Notes under the pieces: generated by a model
The model's input: the letters and a program-made list of their open reading frames with translations, nothing else
Told to the model about the DNA's origin: nothing
Database searches by the model: none
Translations under genes and position numbers: made by a program
Part shown: piece by piece, positions 11,546 to 22,790 of the stretch
Layout of the letters: each line of letters begins with the position of its first letter
How positions within the stretch are numbered: position 1 is the first letter of the stretch
Assembly: GCF_020921035.1 (NCBI RefSeq)
Contig: NC_063157.1
Coordinates: 11,754,001-11,818,000, forward strand
Origin: Rhodamnia argentea
Lineage: Eukaryota > Streptophyta > Magnoliopsida > Myrtales > Myrtaceae
DNA: 64,000 nt
Direction of reading: 5' to 3'

Positions 11546-11888
11546 CGACACGCCAATACGTTATTTCTTAAAAAACAGATAATTTCGACACATTATATAT
11601 TTCTATCGGTCAAAGAACATGTTATATATTAAAGGCATACTTTTATATCGGTGATTTTTTTTTTCTCCCTCTATTAATGATTTATGATTAGGTTATTTTT
11701 CTAGGCTGACTGGGTATTTTAATTTTAGGGTGACTGAATATATGACTTAAATACATATATTTTTGATAAATATAATCATGCATACATAAAAAGTATGCAT
11801 TTAATATATAACGTGTTCTTTGACAAAAAAAAAATATACAATATGTCAAAATTATCTATTTTTTGAGAAATGACGTATTGGCGTGTCG
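11546..11888. mobile_element. MITE with long terminal inverted repeats (about 95 bp arms)
   Basis: CGACACGCCAATACG at 11546-11560 is matched inversely by CGTATTGGCGTGTCG at 11874-11888. Pairing continues inward through 'ATTATCTATTTTTTGAG' / 'CTTAAAAAACAGATAAT', 'GGTCAAAGAACATG' / 'CGTGTTCTTTGAC' and the ATATATTAAA...GCATACT block. No coding capacity. The same family appears at about 31505-31605 and 63178-63300. Confidence 0.75.
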
Positions 11889-12563
11889 ATCACCGTTTAG
11901 CTAATATCACTCCAAACTTAATGAAGAAGAGCCAGCCGATGTGAATGGTAAGCCCATGGGAAGTTCTTATAAATGCGGGCTAGTGTTGATCGCTCATTTG
12001 CTCGGAACCGGTTGTTGTGAAGTAAATAAAGTGTACGAGACAATGCTTGGCTGCCTAAATACAACTATCCATACAATGGAAAAATGTTCACTGCAACTTT
12101 CGGACTATAACTTGGTCAATGCTCTAAGAATTTCGAAAATTGAAGGGCACGTGAGCCGAAAATGATATTCCGCAATCTCACTCTTGTGCTTGTTATTTCG
12201 CAGACTCGATTGAGGGCTTTTGTTACCCATGTAGTGACAGTTTGTATTTGTACCCTAAAAAATTTGTGTCCTAATACAATCTGTACATGGAGAATTTCAA
12301 CCTTGAAGTTTTCGATTAAATCTGAGATAAGTACATGAATAGCAATACGGAGCTTCGAAATTCAATTGCTCTGGCCTACTGTGATCTCCTTTGTGAGAAA
12401 CTCAAGCATGAAGTTCCGGTCTCACCTCGAGACCGAACCAACTTCTTAAAAACGGAACACGGATCTTTCGTTTCATTCTAAAGTCGACACGCAAATCTCC
12501 TATCACATTGTCATTTTGATCTATTTTGATGTTTGATTTCATATGAAAACTCATTTACGTCAT
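11889..12563. other. Intergenic, nothing recognised
   Basis: AT-rich sequence with a short open frame at 11941-12165 (+) that has no family features. No RNA gene or clear repeat was seen. Confidence 0.4.
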
Positions 12564-13205
12564 TGTTGACACCTAAATTTTGACTAACATTTTTAATCGT
12601 TTATTTTGCATAAAAAATCAGGGATTAACTTTAATTCCTACCAAAATAAATAATTTATCATTCATATTTAATTTTTGTCGATCATGCACTGCATTCTTAT
12701 TTAATTGGACCGGCGGTGAGGGGATTGGAGCTTCAATTGACAGGCAACCGGGCTCGAACCCAAGTAAAATTTTCAACAATTATGAGGGAGCATGTGCCAA
12801 AAATTTCAAGGTGGTTGGGTCCTATTTTGAGCTTAATTCAGACCATTCAAGTTTAATTAATGGAAAAAGGCTTTTAATTTCAATATTTAAAATCGTATTA
12901 AAAAAATCAAGTCAAGCCCAAAAATGTGCGAAATAGCCCACTTGCTCAAAAAATTCGGCTGGCACATTGCACATGCCTGACCGAAATTCTTGATCAAAAT
13001 TGAAGCCAATTTGATGCAATTTAGCCATTTAGGACTTAATTTAAGTCATATTTTAAGCCCGGGTCTATTTTGCAAAATTAAGAAAAACTTAGGTCCCAAG
13101 CTTGCAACGTCCTTATCTATACACAAGCTTATGCCTAGGGTTACATGGACGCTCTATGATAAATTCTCATTCAGAAAAGTTAAGAGTTTCACGAGAGTAA
13201 AAACA
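12564..13205 (+). mobile_element. Truncated LTR fragment, plus orientation
   Basis: Begins TGTTGACACCTAAATTTTGA and can be followed against the reverse complement of 16486 downward through 'CTAAC.TTTT', 'TTTTGC.TAAAAA', 'GGGA(A)TTA.(G)TTT' and 'TTAATTAATxxAAAAAGGC'. A degenerate TATA-like 'CTATGATAAATTCTCATTCA' sits near 13153, where the other copy has an intact TATA box. Similarity is lost after about 13205. Confidence 0.5.
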
Positions 13206-14903
13206 AGATAACATGGGTCAAGTGCCATGGGTCAAGTGCCAAGGAGCTTTTCTGGGCGTAGTCTCCCTCGATGCCGATACTAGCAGCAACGTCACCCCAC
13301 CACCAACTCCATATTCCCAACACCTGCTGCCACTGAGCCTTGAGGTTCGACGATTGCTGCACAGCCCCGCCAGCTTCCGCCTGAGCCCGTTGCCACTGCC
13401 GTTTGAGCCTGGCGCCCCTGCTCAGACCTAGTGGTGTCCCGCTCTGCTCAGCCGTGTCCCCGCTAGTTTCGTGAAGATCAACTAGCTGTGCTGCTGCTGT
13501 TCCAGTCGCGTTGTATCCCAAGCAATGGTGGTGCTGTCCCCGTTGGCCCGCCTCAGTAGTCTAACCTTGCTCTTTATCGCAACCTAAAAATTAAGAAATT
13601 CCAGGTTAATGGATTATTAGATTATTAGTTAAGGGAGTATGCGCCAGAAAATTGTTGTTCTCACTTTTTGATTTTCGCTTTTTAAAGGAGAAAGACTAAC
13701 GTAAATGAGATGCATGAATTCTATTCTAAATGCAATGGCATAAATAAATACAAACTATCCTAACAATGCATATGAATTTAATTAAACTACGCGACTAACT
13801 CTATATGACATGCAATTAAAAATAAATCAATCATAGCATGCAATGTACATGATGAATTAATTAATAAACATAAACATGTGACTCTATATGGTATGGAAAA
13901 TGACGTGGCAAATGCATGATGATGTGGCAAAGATGATATGGCATATATGACGTGGTAAGAATGACATGGCAATGATTTTTTTCAAAAAAAAAAATCAGGT
14001 GAATTTATTTCCTAAAATAGAACTATGCTAAAACAATATTTATCTTGCATATTTTAGAGTTTATATTGACTTAAAGCTTAATTTATTAAAGATAAATTAT
14101 TTTAAACATGAGATTCTATTTAAACATGCAATTTCTATCTTAAAATGCAATCTAACCGAAATATTTTTACAAAAAGGATTAGGCATGCAATTATCTACAT
14201 GATGCTATTTTTAAAAGATGCAATTTTTAAATATGAAAAATGAATGAATGCAATCTTTTTTTAGAATTTTCGAGATCACATCACGCGATGGATATATTTT
14301 AAAAAAGATACCACAATCGGGCAATTCAAATCAAATTAGGAAAGTGAATATGCCAATCAATTCAATCAAGAAAGTGGATATCTCAATCAAGTTTTGAAAT
14401 ATTTCTCGAATATTTGAATCCAATCTTTAATTCGTAATCCTACAATTAACGATTGGACTCAAATCCTTATCTAATCGGGTATTCCATCAATAATCTTAAA
14501 GACGTACTTGCTCGATTGTATGGCAAGTGGCAAGTTACGGATTAGAAAAAAAAAATTTCCTAATCAACCCGTATTTTGAAAAAGATATCTACTTTGATGC
14601 AATATATGAAAAATATAACAAGATATGCAATCTATTCTAAACAGGCAAGTAAATGTTATAAACTACTCAAGATGAGAAAGTTTACCTTATTCGAAGATTA
14701 CATTTCCGAATTCGAATCGAATGGAATCGACGGTAGAGCTTGCTTGCGGATGACTATGGTCGACCATGAACTGGTTCGGTGTGCTCGAAGATTCGCGGCC
14801 GAGCTCCTGGGGCTGCTGCGACGAGTCTCCTCGGTGAGACCTTGCGTTGCTCGCGATGCATCAGGGAAGACGATTTCGCTTGGGGGTCGTTGATATGATA
14901 CCA
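13206..14903 (+). mobile_element. Retrotransposon-derived non-coding segment (inverted counterpart of 16490-17600)
   Basis: A GC-rich part (13210-13560) is followed by AT-rich sequence. The AT-rich part at about 13970-14240 is recognisably the reverse complement of about 17420-17210: shared blocks include 'ATGCAATCTAACC', 'CAATTATCTACATGAT' and 'AAAGATGCAATTTTT'. No gag or pol motif is visible in either strand. Repeated '(G)ACGTGGCAA', 'GATGTGGCAAAGATGATATG'-like units lie at 13900-13975. Confidence 0.45.
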
Positions 14904-16486
14904 AGTCAAATGCAGGCTTTAGCCTTTAATTTGCAAGTCCCCTCACGAGTATGTATGTCAGAGCTTCCACTGAAAGCTTGGTTCTCTGACCAAACAATGC
15001 ACTTTGACTACCACCTGTCAAAGTTGGTGTCTTCTGCACGCAATGGATCCCCAAGTCACACCACAAGGAGCGTCACTAGGGATCGGCAATAGCCTCATCA
15101 AGCTCGACGGTGTGGTCCCAAATAATTCGAAGAAACCTGCAAGAAGGCGAAGCAATACCGGCACAGTAAGGAATTACACAAGCACCGAGACTGGTCTAAG
15201 TACCGCTGGTTTCGAGACAGCGGATCGGCAAGAGATGTCGTTATTCGTTGTCCTGGGATCGCTTGCCGTTGGGGACCTCGGGGTGCAGCGGAGTAGGTGT
15301 TGAGATTGGCTTCGCGTCGTGGACCCAAACGCTGCGGCAAGGACAACGAGCGGCCGTCGCGGTTGGTAAAGGCGACGGCAACAAATGAGACCACCGGAGG
15401 TCCTGGCCAAAAGTGCTCAACTGAGAGTCCTTTCGCTCTTCCTTTCGAAAGTCTGACTTCTGTAGCACTGCACCAGGGCGAACAGGGATCACGGGAAAGA
15501 GAGATCCAATTCGTGGACTTCCCTCAGAACCTCTTCTCTCTCTCTCTCTCTCTCCCCGAAACCTATCTTTTTTTTTTTTCTTGTCAATTGTTTTGAGTGA
15601 CCCCCACCTCAATCGGATTTGGACCGCCTAACATTAGGATTTCCGTGACATGCATGACATTATTCATATCGGACCGTTCAAATAAAAATGGATGACTTGA
15701 TTTGAGTCACGTGATGTGTTGAAAGGGAGAAAAAAAATGTGGGTGGAAATTTTTTTGAGGTTTGAAAAATTTTGAATTCCAAACGTGGCTTAAATCGGAC
15801 TATTTATTTTCATTTGGACGGCTTGATTTGATTAATGTCACGCATGTGATGAAAATTTCAATGTTAGGTGATCCGAATCCCCTCAATGTGCTGTACATTT
15901 TCAATTACGTGGCCTCTCAATATGCCGTGTTTTCAACGTGTGGATGGCCTCCTCCTCCATAAACGTGAATGAAGCACCCTATTTATAGACTAAACTAGGG
16001 TTTCATGACTTTCGTCTAATTATGGAATAATCCATTGACTTTCGGATAATCACATTTTAATCCTTTAGAGAGAAAATTTTATTCAATTAAGTTCCTACAG
16101 AAACGGTTAGACTGTTGAGTGGGCTTGGCAAGCCTGTGGGCTTAATTAGGCCTTTTTTCTATTAATTAAGCTTTAATTAAAGGCTTTTTTAATTAATTAA
16201 CTTTAACAAGCCGAATTAAGTCCAAGATAAGCCCTAAAGCCTTGTAAATTTCGGTCACCTTAGTCCTCTAGCCCTGGTTGAATTTGGTTAAGTTCTGGCT
16301 CAATCCGTTCATTAATTTCGGTCCATTTTCCCATTGCCAGTCCAATGCAAAGCAACTAGATGAATGAATACTAACATAAATAAATAAAAAGATGAATTAA
16401 TAACTTTTTGTAGGAACTAAACTAATTCCCAATTTTTACGCAAAATAGAATAACTGAAAAGGTTAGTCAAAATTTAGGCGCCAACA
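14904..16486 (-). mobile_element. LTR-like sequence, minus orientation, with TATA box
   Basis: On the minus strand it begins TGTTGGCGCCTAAATTTTGA at 16486, carries a TATA box CTATAAATAG at 15988-15979, and ends next to TGGTATCATATC at 14903-14892, which resembles the initiator-Met tRNA primer-binding site (TGGTATCAGAGC) of plant retrotransposons. Length about 1.58 kb fits a large Ty3-type LTR. A CT microsatellite lies at about 15534-15555. Scattered open frames (15004-15612) are not conserved proteins. The exact 3' end of the LTR and a target duplication were not resolved. Confidence 0.5.
15979..15988 (-). promoter_or_regulatory. TATA box within LTR-like sequence
   Basis: CTATAAATAG on the minus strand, about 500 bases inside the TGTTGG start, as expected for the U3 region of an LTR. 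Confidence 0.45.
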
Positions 16487-17600
16487 ATCCCGCCATTGAG
16501 TTGTTGACGTTGATCCACAGAGAGAGCTGCTATCCCGTGACACCACCACTCAAGCATGTAGTACCGCTGCTTTTCCACCTTAGCTCAGCCCTGTCACTGT
16601 TGCGTAGCTGCTATGAGGTGTCCCACCTGTGGTGAACCCGTAGCTGAGCCAAGCAGTGAGGAGTCCCGCAAGTCCCATCGTTGGTCCGTGCGAGTGCTGT
16701 ATTGGATCGATCCGAGCTCGTTGCTTGGTCTCCAAGTTCTGTGCCAATTCAAATAGGAAAGTGCAATCTTGTGAAATTAGGCAAATTTTCTATCCTAAAT
16801 TGGATGTACACTTGCCAATTTTGCTATATTTGCATATAATATTTGCATATCATATATTTAGATATCTTGAGCATATCTTACATATTGCATAAGTGGATAT
16901 CATTTTTTTTAATAAAAAAAATAGGTTAATTATGAATTTTTCATAATCCCCAACTCATCATACAATCGAAAACGTCCATCTTTAAGATTATTTACGGAAT
17001 ATTTAATTATATAAGTATTTGAATTCAATCGTTAGTCAGTAAGATTATGGATTAAAGGTTGGGTTCAAATACCATGAAACTTTCCAAAAATTGATTGGAT
17101 ATCTATTTTTTGAAATATATTCGTCGCATGATGTAACACTTTTCAAAAAATTTCTAAAGATTTGCATTCATTAATTGACATGTCAAGATAAAAATTGCAT
17201 CTTTAAAATTTAAATCATGTAGATAATTGTACGTTTAATTCAATTAATAAATATTTAGGTTAGATTGCATTTTCCTTTAAAATTACATCTCTAAAATGGT
17301 ATTTCATGTTAAAAATACTTAATCTTTAATAAGTTAGGGTTTGGGGCAATTTAAATTCTAAAATATTTGAGAAATAAAGTATTTTGGCATAGTTTTACAT
17401 AGGGTTGTCATTTAATCCGAAAATAAAAGAAATCATCTTTGTCATATCATTTAAATTGTATTTAGAATAAATTTATGCATAGCATATAGTTTATTCCTTC
17501 ATTATTTTCATAAACGAAAAAATAAAAAAAATATGTAGCACGTACTCTTTGCAAACCATTGAATGCTAATTGGTATTTAATTGATTGTGCACCCGTTTGA
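16487..17600 (-). mobile_element. Retrotransposon-derived AT-rich segment next to the minus LTR
   Basis: Reads (minus strand) as the counterpart of 13560-14890: AT-rich blocks, then a GC-rich block (16740-16490) directly before the TGTTGG start. No protein motif was seen. Probably internal or 3' non-coding sequence of the same retroelement family. Confidence 0.4.
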
Positions 17601-20190
17601 TCATCTTTGTTAGTGACTTAGGTTAAAATTTAATCAAAGTGGCTTGATAAATTTTTTATGAAATAAAAAATAGTACCGAAATGGCATTAATTGAAAAATC
17701 AATGCAATCAAGTCCTTGGACTTTTAATCTTTAGTTCGTAAAAGTAATTTAGTTCTCCCGCTAATTTATTTAGGTTTCTAATTGACCTACCAAAAAAACA
17801 ATTAGTAGCGGCTCCAAATTTAAAATATATTACTAGTTAATCACATTAAACCATAAGTCATGATTTGATAGAACTTGAAAGAGTTAAAGCTAAGTTAATA
17901 TGTCTAATTAATTAATTTGGTAATCTATTAACTTGAAATTGGAAAATCGATTTTAAGGTCACAACAGTCATGCCTTTCAAGTTTTTCGGATGTGTCGGCC
18001 TTAAGGTTTCGAAATGTTTGCATACGAAGACTAGTTATTTGGACTCTAAATGCATTAGGATTGTTAGTAGTAGCATTTTTCGGTCTAAACGAGTGGTTTA
18101 TTGCTGATTAGTTAAGGGCTAGGTTGATTCCACAAAAAATCTTATATTGGTACTTCCAAAACACATTTACCCTAATCTAATAGTTGTGTCCAAAAGATTT
18201 CCGAATTGGTCATATTTAACCCAAATTGGTGCACCCGTACACCAACTAGTGCCCTTCAAAAGTTCCAAACTTACCATAATTTAATATAAATGTGGCTCGG
18301 GTTTATCAATTTCGAGAATATGTGGCACTGGGGTTTCAGTTTAGGAATTTTTGTGATACAAATATTAGTTTGGAGTAAAAAGGGTACATGTGTGTGAATT
18401 CAAGATTTTTGTTAGCATTCAACCTTAAATTTAATGTATTATGCATTGGTGGTATTCAGCCTTGACTTTAATGTATCATGCATTGAAATCAATCATGTAC
18501 ATGTATTACGAAGAGATTAAAGCATCCATAGTCACCGAACATTTTCAATTTGTGCAACCTGAATTTGCTTTTCGGGCAATTGGATCTTTAAATTATACAT
18601 TATTTCGTTTGACTTCGTCTTTCCGTAAAAACAATAAACTAAATTGTTAACGTCTCCCCCGATGCAGTGGCGTCCTTTGTGGCTAAAAAGTTATAAAATG
18701 AAGTAAGCGTTTTTCGAAATTAAGAAAATAAAAATCTAGCCAAAAAAGAAATTGAATTATGTAACCTAGAGAAGGATGAGAGAAGCTGTGAAGACGAAAA
18801 GAGGAACTGCTGCATACACGCAAATTTGTGAATACGCGTTTATTCTCGCGTGCTCAAATTATCGGTCATCAGTCAAAATAAAGACAGTACAAGTGTTATA
18901 ACTTTTGTAAGGCGATCACTTGAGCATTGCCACTTTTTTTCTTTTCTGATTACTTGAGTGCTTCTATAAAATATTCGCTTGAGTGCCGTAACTTTCAACC
19001 GATCATTTGAATATCATAATTTTTTAAAAACGTTATCCCAAGTGCTAAAAATATGATACAATATAGCATTTATGGTGGACATTTTTAAAAAAGTTATAGC
19101 ATTCAAGTCATCCATTGAAAAGTTACATGACATTCAAGTGACTGCAAGCACACAAGTTATAGCACCGATATGATTAAAAAAAAATTATGATACGTAATCA
19201 AGCGTCATACTTAATATACGGCACTTGGAGTTAAAAGTTCATATCCGTTATTCTTTTTTTGCCTAATTAGGTGAGTACGAGAGAAGACAAGGGTCGTCGT
19301 TATAATCGCTCGTAGAAGCTGTTTGTTTTGCGACATGGAATTCTTGTTTTGCCTAAGGTACTTAGCTATGGGGCCAATGATGGAGGCACTAGTCTTGAAG
19401 CAGGTGAACTGTAGGAGAAAGATCCACTACTGCCCCAAGCTATGTTCAGCAGAGAGAGAGAGGTCCCCTCTCTCCCTTCCTCCCTCGCCCCTTGGTCTTC
19501 TTGTTTCCCTCTTTCCTCTTTTAAGCTTTTATTTTGTGCGTACGAATAAATTTCTACATCTGATCTTGACTGAACATGGAGATCAATTTGGCCATCCGTT
19601 CAGTCGATAGCTATCGAAAAAGGTGTTCATGATGTGGCTCTACAACCTCTCCGAGATTAGATCACTCATTTCCCGATTTAGATTTAAGACAAGTTTTGGG
19701 ATTTTACTATCCCAAACTATATCTAAATATAGATATGAGAGTTCCCTACAGATATTTGATATGTATTCTTTCAACATATTGATGTGGGTGTCTCTACATG
19801 GCGATGGTGATGAGGACGATGACCTTAGACGCGCACCGCATGCCTTTGCAAATGAAGTATGAGATTTCGACGTGCGCTCATCACCGAACCTGGTGATTGG
19901 TATTGAATTTTTATAGTGATAGTTTTATTCTGGAGGGATGAGAGTGAGTGTACTTTTAGCGGCAGATTGTGCTTTGTTATTTGTTTTTTAGCTTTTGCTT
20001 TGTTCAGAACATGTTTGCAATTTGCTAGACTTGAAAGATGTAATTCTCAAACTATTATCATGATATATGAATGACATATTTCTTTCAACAAAAAAAACTG
20101 TAGGAGAAATAAATTATGTGCTTTGCAACATTTGTTGACACTAGGGGTAACTCATGGTTGGCTTGCACGAACAAAGTTTGAAAGTCATAC
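17601..20190. other. Intergenic repeat-rich DNA with a fold-back element at about 18885-19175
   Basis: No gene recognised. Around 18885-19175, forward copies of 'CTTGAGTGC(C)...AACTTT' (18910-19000) are matched by inverted copies such as 'AGTTATAGCATTCAAGTCA' and 'GTTACATGACATTCAAGTGA' (19085-19145), giving a fold-back structure. About 18130-18370 contains a decayed relative of the 57270-57709 family ('TTTACCC...', 'TGTGGCAC...'). Open frames at 19323-19862 (+) have no family features. Confidence 0.35.
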
Positions 20191-21013
20191 TTTAGCTCCA
20201 TTTATTTTACAAAAAATAATCTTAAAAAAAATATTTTTCGGACTTCTTGCGTTTGATTCACAGAAAATAATCTAGTCAAGCAAAATAATTTCCAGCAATG
20301 AAAACAACACCTTCAAAAATGAAGAAAATGATTTCTTATTTTAAAAAGAGGAAATCATTGTCCTTTCCATTCTTTTTTTTTTTTTTTTGGTCAGAAGTTC
20401 TTTCTATTCACTCATGGGATCCATGGGCACCTCTCCTCCCTCCACTCTGTCACATTCCTTTCATTTTTAGTTATTTTTTTCCTTTTCTTTCTTTTTCATT
20501 TTATTTTATTTTCTTTCTTGCTCTGCCACCCACAACGATCGAACATAGGGAGGTTGAGCTTGCTCGAGGTCGACAAGCTCGAGCTTGGTCAGAATCGGTG
20601 AGGTCTTTGCCTCTTCAGCCTTGAGCGAGCTCGTCCCTCGCTTGTGGCCAGTCATCGTGACTAGCAACTAGCAGAAGAAGAAAGAAAAAAAATTATATTA
20701 TATTATAAAATTATTTAAAAAATAAAAAATAAAGCTTTATTAAAAAATTTGATTTTTTTTAAATTATAAAGATGATCCACATTAGCACCAGCTGTGCCAC
20801 GTAGGACGGCTAGGTTCACATAAGCAATTTCTGACCAAACGACAACGTAGAGAATCAAATGAGATTTTTCTTACCAAATAATGCCGAATATTTTCCAATT
20901 CATATTTAGGTCTATTTCAAACACTGAAAAATATCATTATTTTCATGAAAAACGACTTTTCAAAAAACATTCTCAAAGAACGTCACATTTTTTTGGGAAA
21001 TAAACGGAGCTTT
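20191..21013. mobile_element. Non-autonomous DNA element with TTTAGCTCC termini
   Basis: Left end TTTAGCTCCATTTATTTTAC (20191-20210) is matched inversely by the right end GGGAAATAAACGGAGCTTTA (20995-21014). Subterminal AAAATAATC / TTTTC-rich sequences also mirror each other. The centre holds T-rich sequence and a GC-rich block around 20520-20660. No transposase. Boundaries approximate. Confidence 0.5.
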
Positions 21014-22380
21014 AGTTACATTTTTGCAATTCACCCCTTCTTGGTTATTATAAAAGGACCAAATATTTGGCCTAAAAAAAAATTCGGTTTGACCTTTTAG
21101 GCTCACTTTTGTTTTGTTTTTTTTTTTTTTTTTGCACACATTGACTCATGAGACATGCGAGATGGTGATCATTTGAGAGTAAATCCTACTTTTAGATCAC
21201 TTCACAAGACCTCTTCGATACAATGTACTACTTAAAGGTGGCACACTTAGATACTTCACAAAGTGGCCTCTCCTTGACCGCTCAGCTTTGTTCCGACGGA
21301 AAGTGGCTCTTGATCAAGATGTCTAGCTTGTGATCTGGTCAGTCACTATCCCCTAGTGTGATTGTAATCTCCATCAACCTTCGCCTGAATCCCTTCAATT
21401 TCGGTTAGACGGAGGTCAGATTAAAGGGTCTCCAATTCGCCTTCTCCTGTTTTTCTTTTTTCCTGTTCTAACATTTTTCCTTCTTTGTGGAAGATAAACA
21501 CAAATTCAAACCACGAGGCTTTCCCTTTTGAAATGATTTTTTTTTTCTAACAAAAGTAAAAGTTTGAGAGAAAGATTCTTTGATATCTCCATCTCCATAT
21601 GAGTATTTAGCTCTACCATAACTTTTTTATGCATAGTATAGTCACAATATCTAATATTTTTTTTTTGTCAAAACAATATCTAATATTTACAAGGTAGAAA
21701 AATCGACTCTGCTATACATAGTAGAACTTAATCTTGTAGCTAACAATGCAACTTATAGGGAGTGAATAAGTTTGCTTTACAAAAACTAAATAATCTCTCG
21801 CGAAATAATACATGTCAAGTTTGATAGATGCAGAACTAGTTTGATGTATGTAGAAATCGTAAACTATCAAGTGCTAGATGTTTCTATAATATGAGGTAAG
21901 ATAAGTGAAGAGATAGAAGATGATGATCTTATAGCGGTTCGGCTTATAACAAAGCATACATCTACTCACCCAATCTAACATACACCAACGGGTTAGAATC
22001 CACTAGTGATCTCTTGACTATTTACAACGGAGCATGTGTTGCTAAAACCGGAAATTTATAGATCGCACTATTAGTAACCCATCATTGCTCACACACTTGT
22101 ACATTTCTCAAATCTCAAATTATAAAAGAGTAAGAACATCTTTTTATTGAGCTCAAATGACGCTCATAGTACATAGTAAGGGTGCGACTGTATCTGTATT
22201 TGTTGCATTCTTGACTTTTCCTTGTCTATCTCCTTCAAAGTGCATTGATTCTCTTATACAGTCTTCAATTTTCATGCTAGGACAATCTGCAAGAGGATCA
22301 AATTGCTGTGGAAAATTATGCAGACAACAATCGGAAATCTAGTCACAATCTACCGCCACCAAGTCGTCGTCTTAGGCTGC
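21014..22380. other. Intergenic, nothing recognised
   Basis: AT-rich DNA with T runs (21114-21134, 21538-21547). The open frame at 22157-22342 (+) has no family features. No RNA gene seen. Confidence 0.35.
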
Positions 22381-22399
22381 CAGAGTAAAAAAACTAAAC

Positions 22400-22790
22400 A
22401 ATATCTTTTTATTTTTAAAAATTAAATAATAATTTTAGTAATAAAAATTAAATAATAATTTTAGTAATAAAAATGAAATAATAAATTTTAATAATAAAAA
22501 TTATTTTTTAAAAGAAATTTAAAATTTTTCACAAATGAAGTAGAAAATTTTTCGGCCGTCGACTATAATTTTTCATAGAAGCTTTTACGTTAATACTATT
22601 TTAGAAATAAAAATTTTTAATCGTTATAAAACGAATTTTTCTTATTCGAAATCAATTTATGGCTAGAAGTTGATTTTCTACTTACTTAGAAGCAGAATTT
22701 CTGCTTCTGAGTAAGTAGAAAAATAAACTTCTAGCCATAAATTGATTTTTGAAGTAGAAGTGTTGCCATGCGCACGCCCTAAACTGCCAA
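22400..22790. mobile_element. MITE-like element with strong hairpin (22649-22749)
   Basis: Left arm 'AATCAATTTATGGCTAGAAG' (from 22650) pairs with 'CTTCTAGCCATAAATTGATT' (to 22748). Pairing continues through 'TTTTCTACTTACT..AGAAGCAGAA' and its complement to a centre near 22698. Upstream, 22418-22500 contains three direct copies of an 'AAAATTAAATAATAATTTTAGTAAT'-type unit (the third diverged). Non-coding. Confidence 0.6.
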
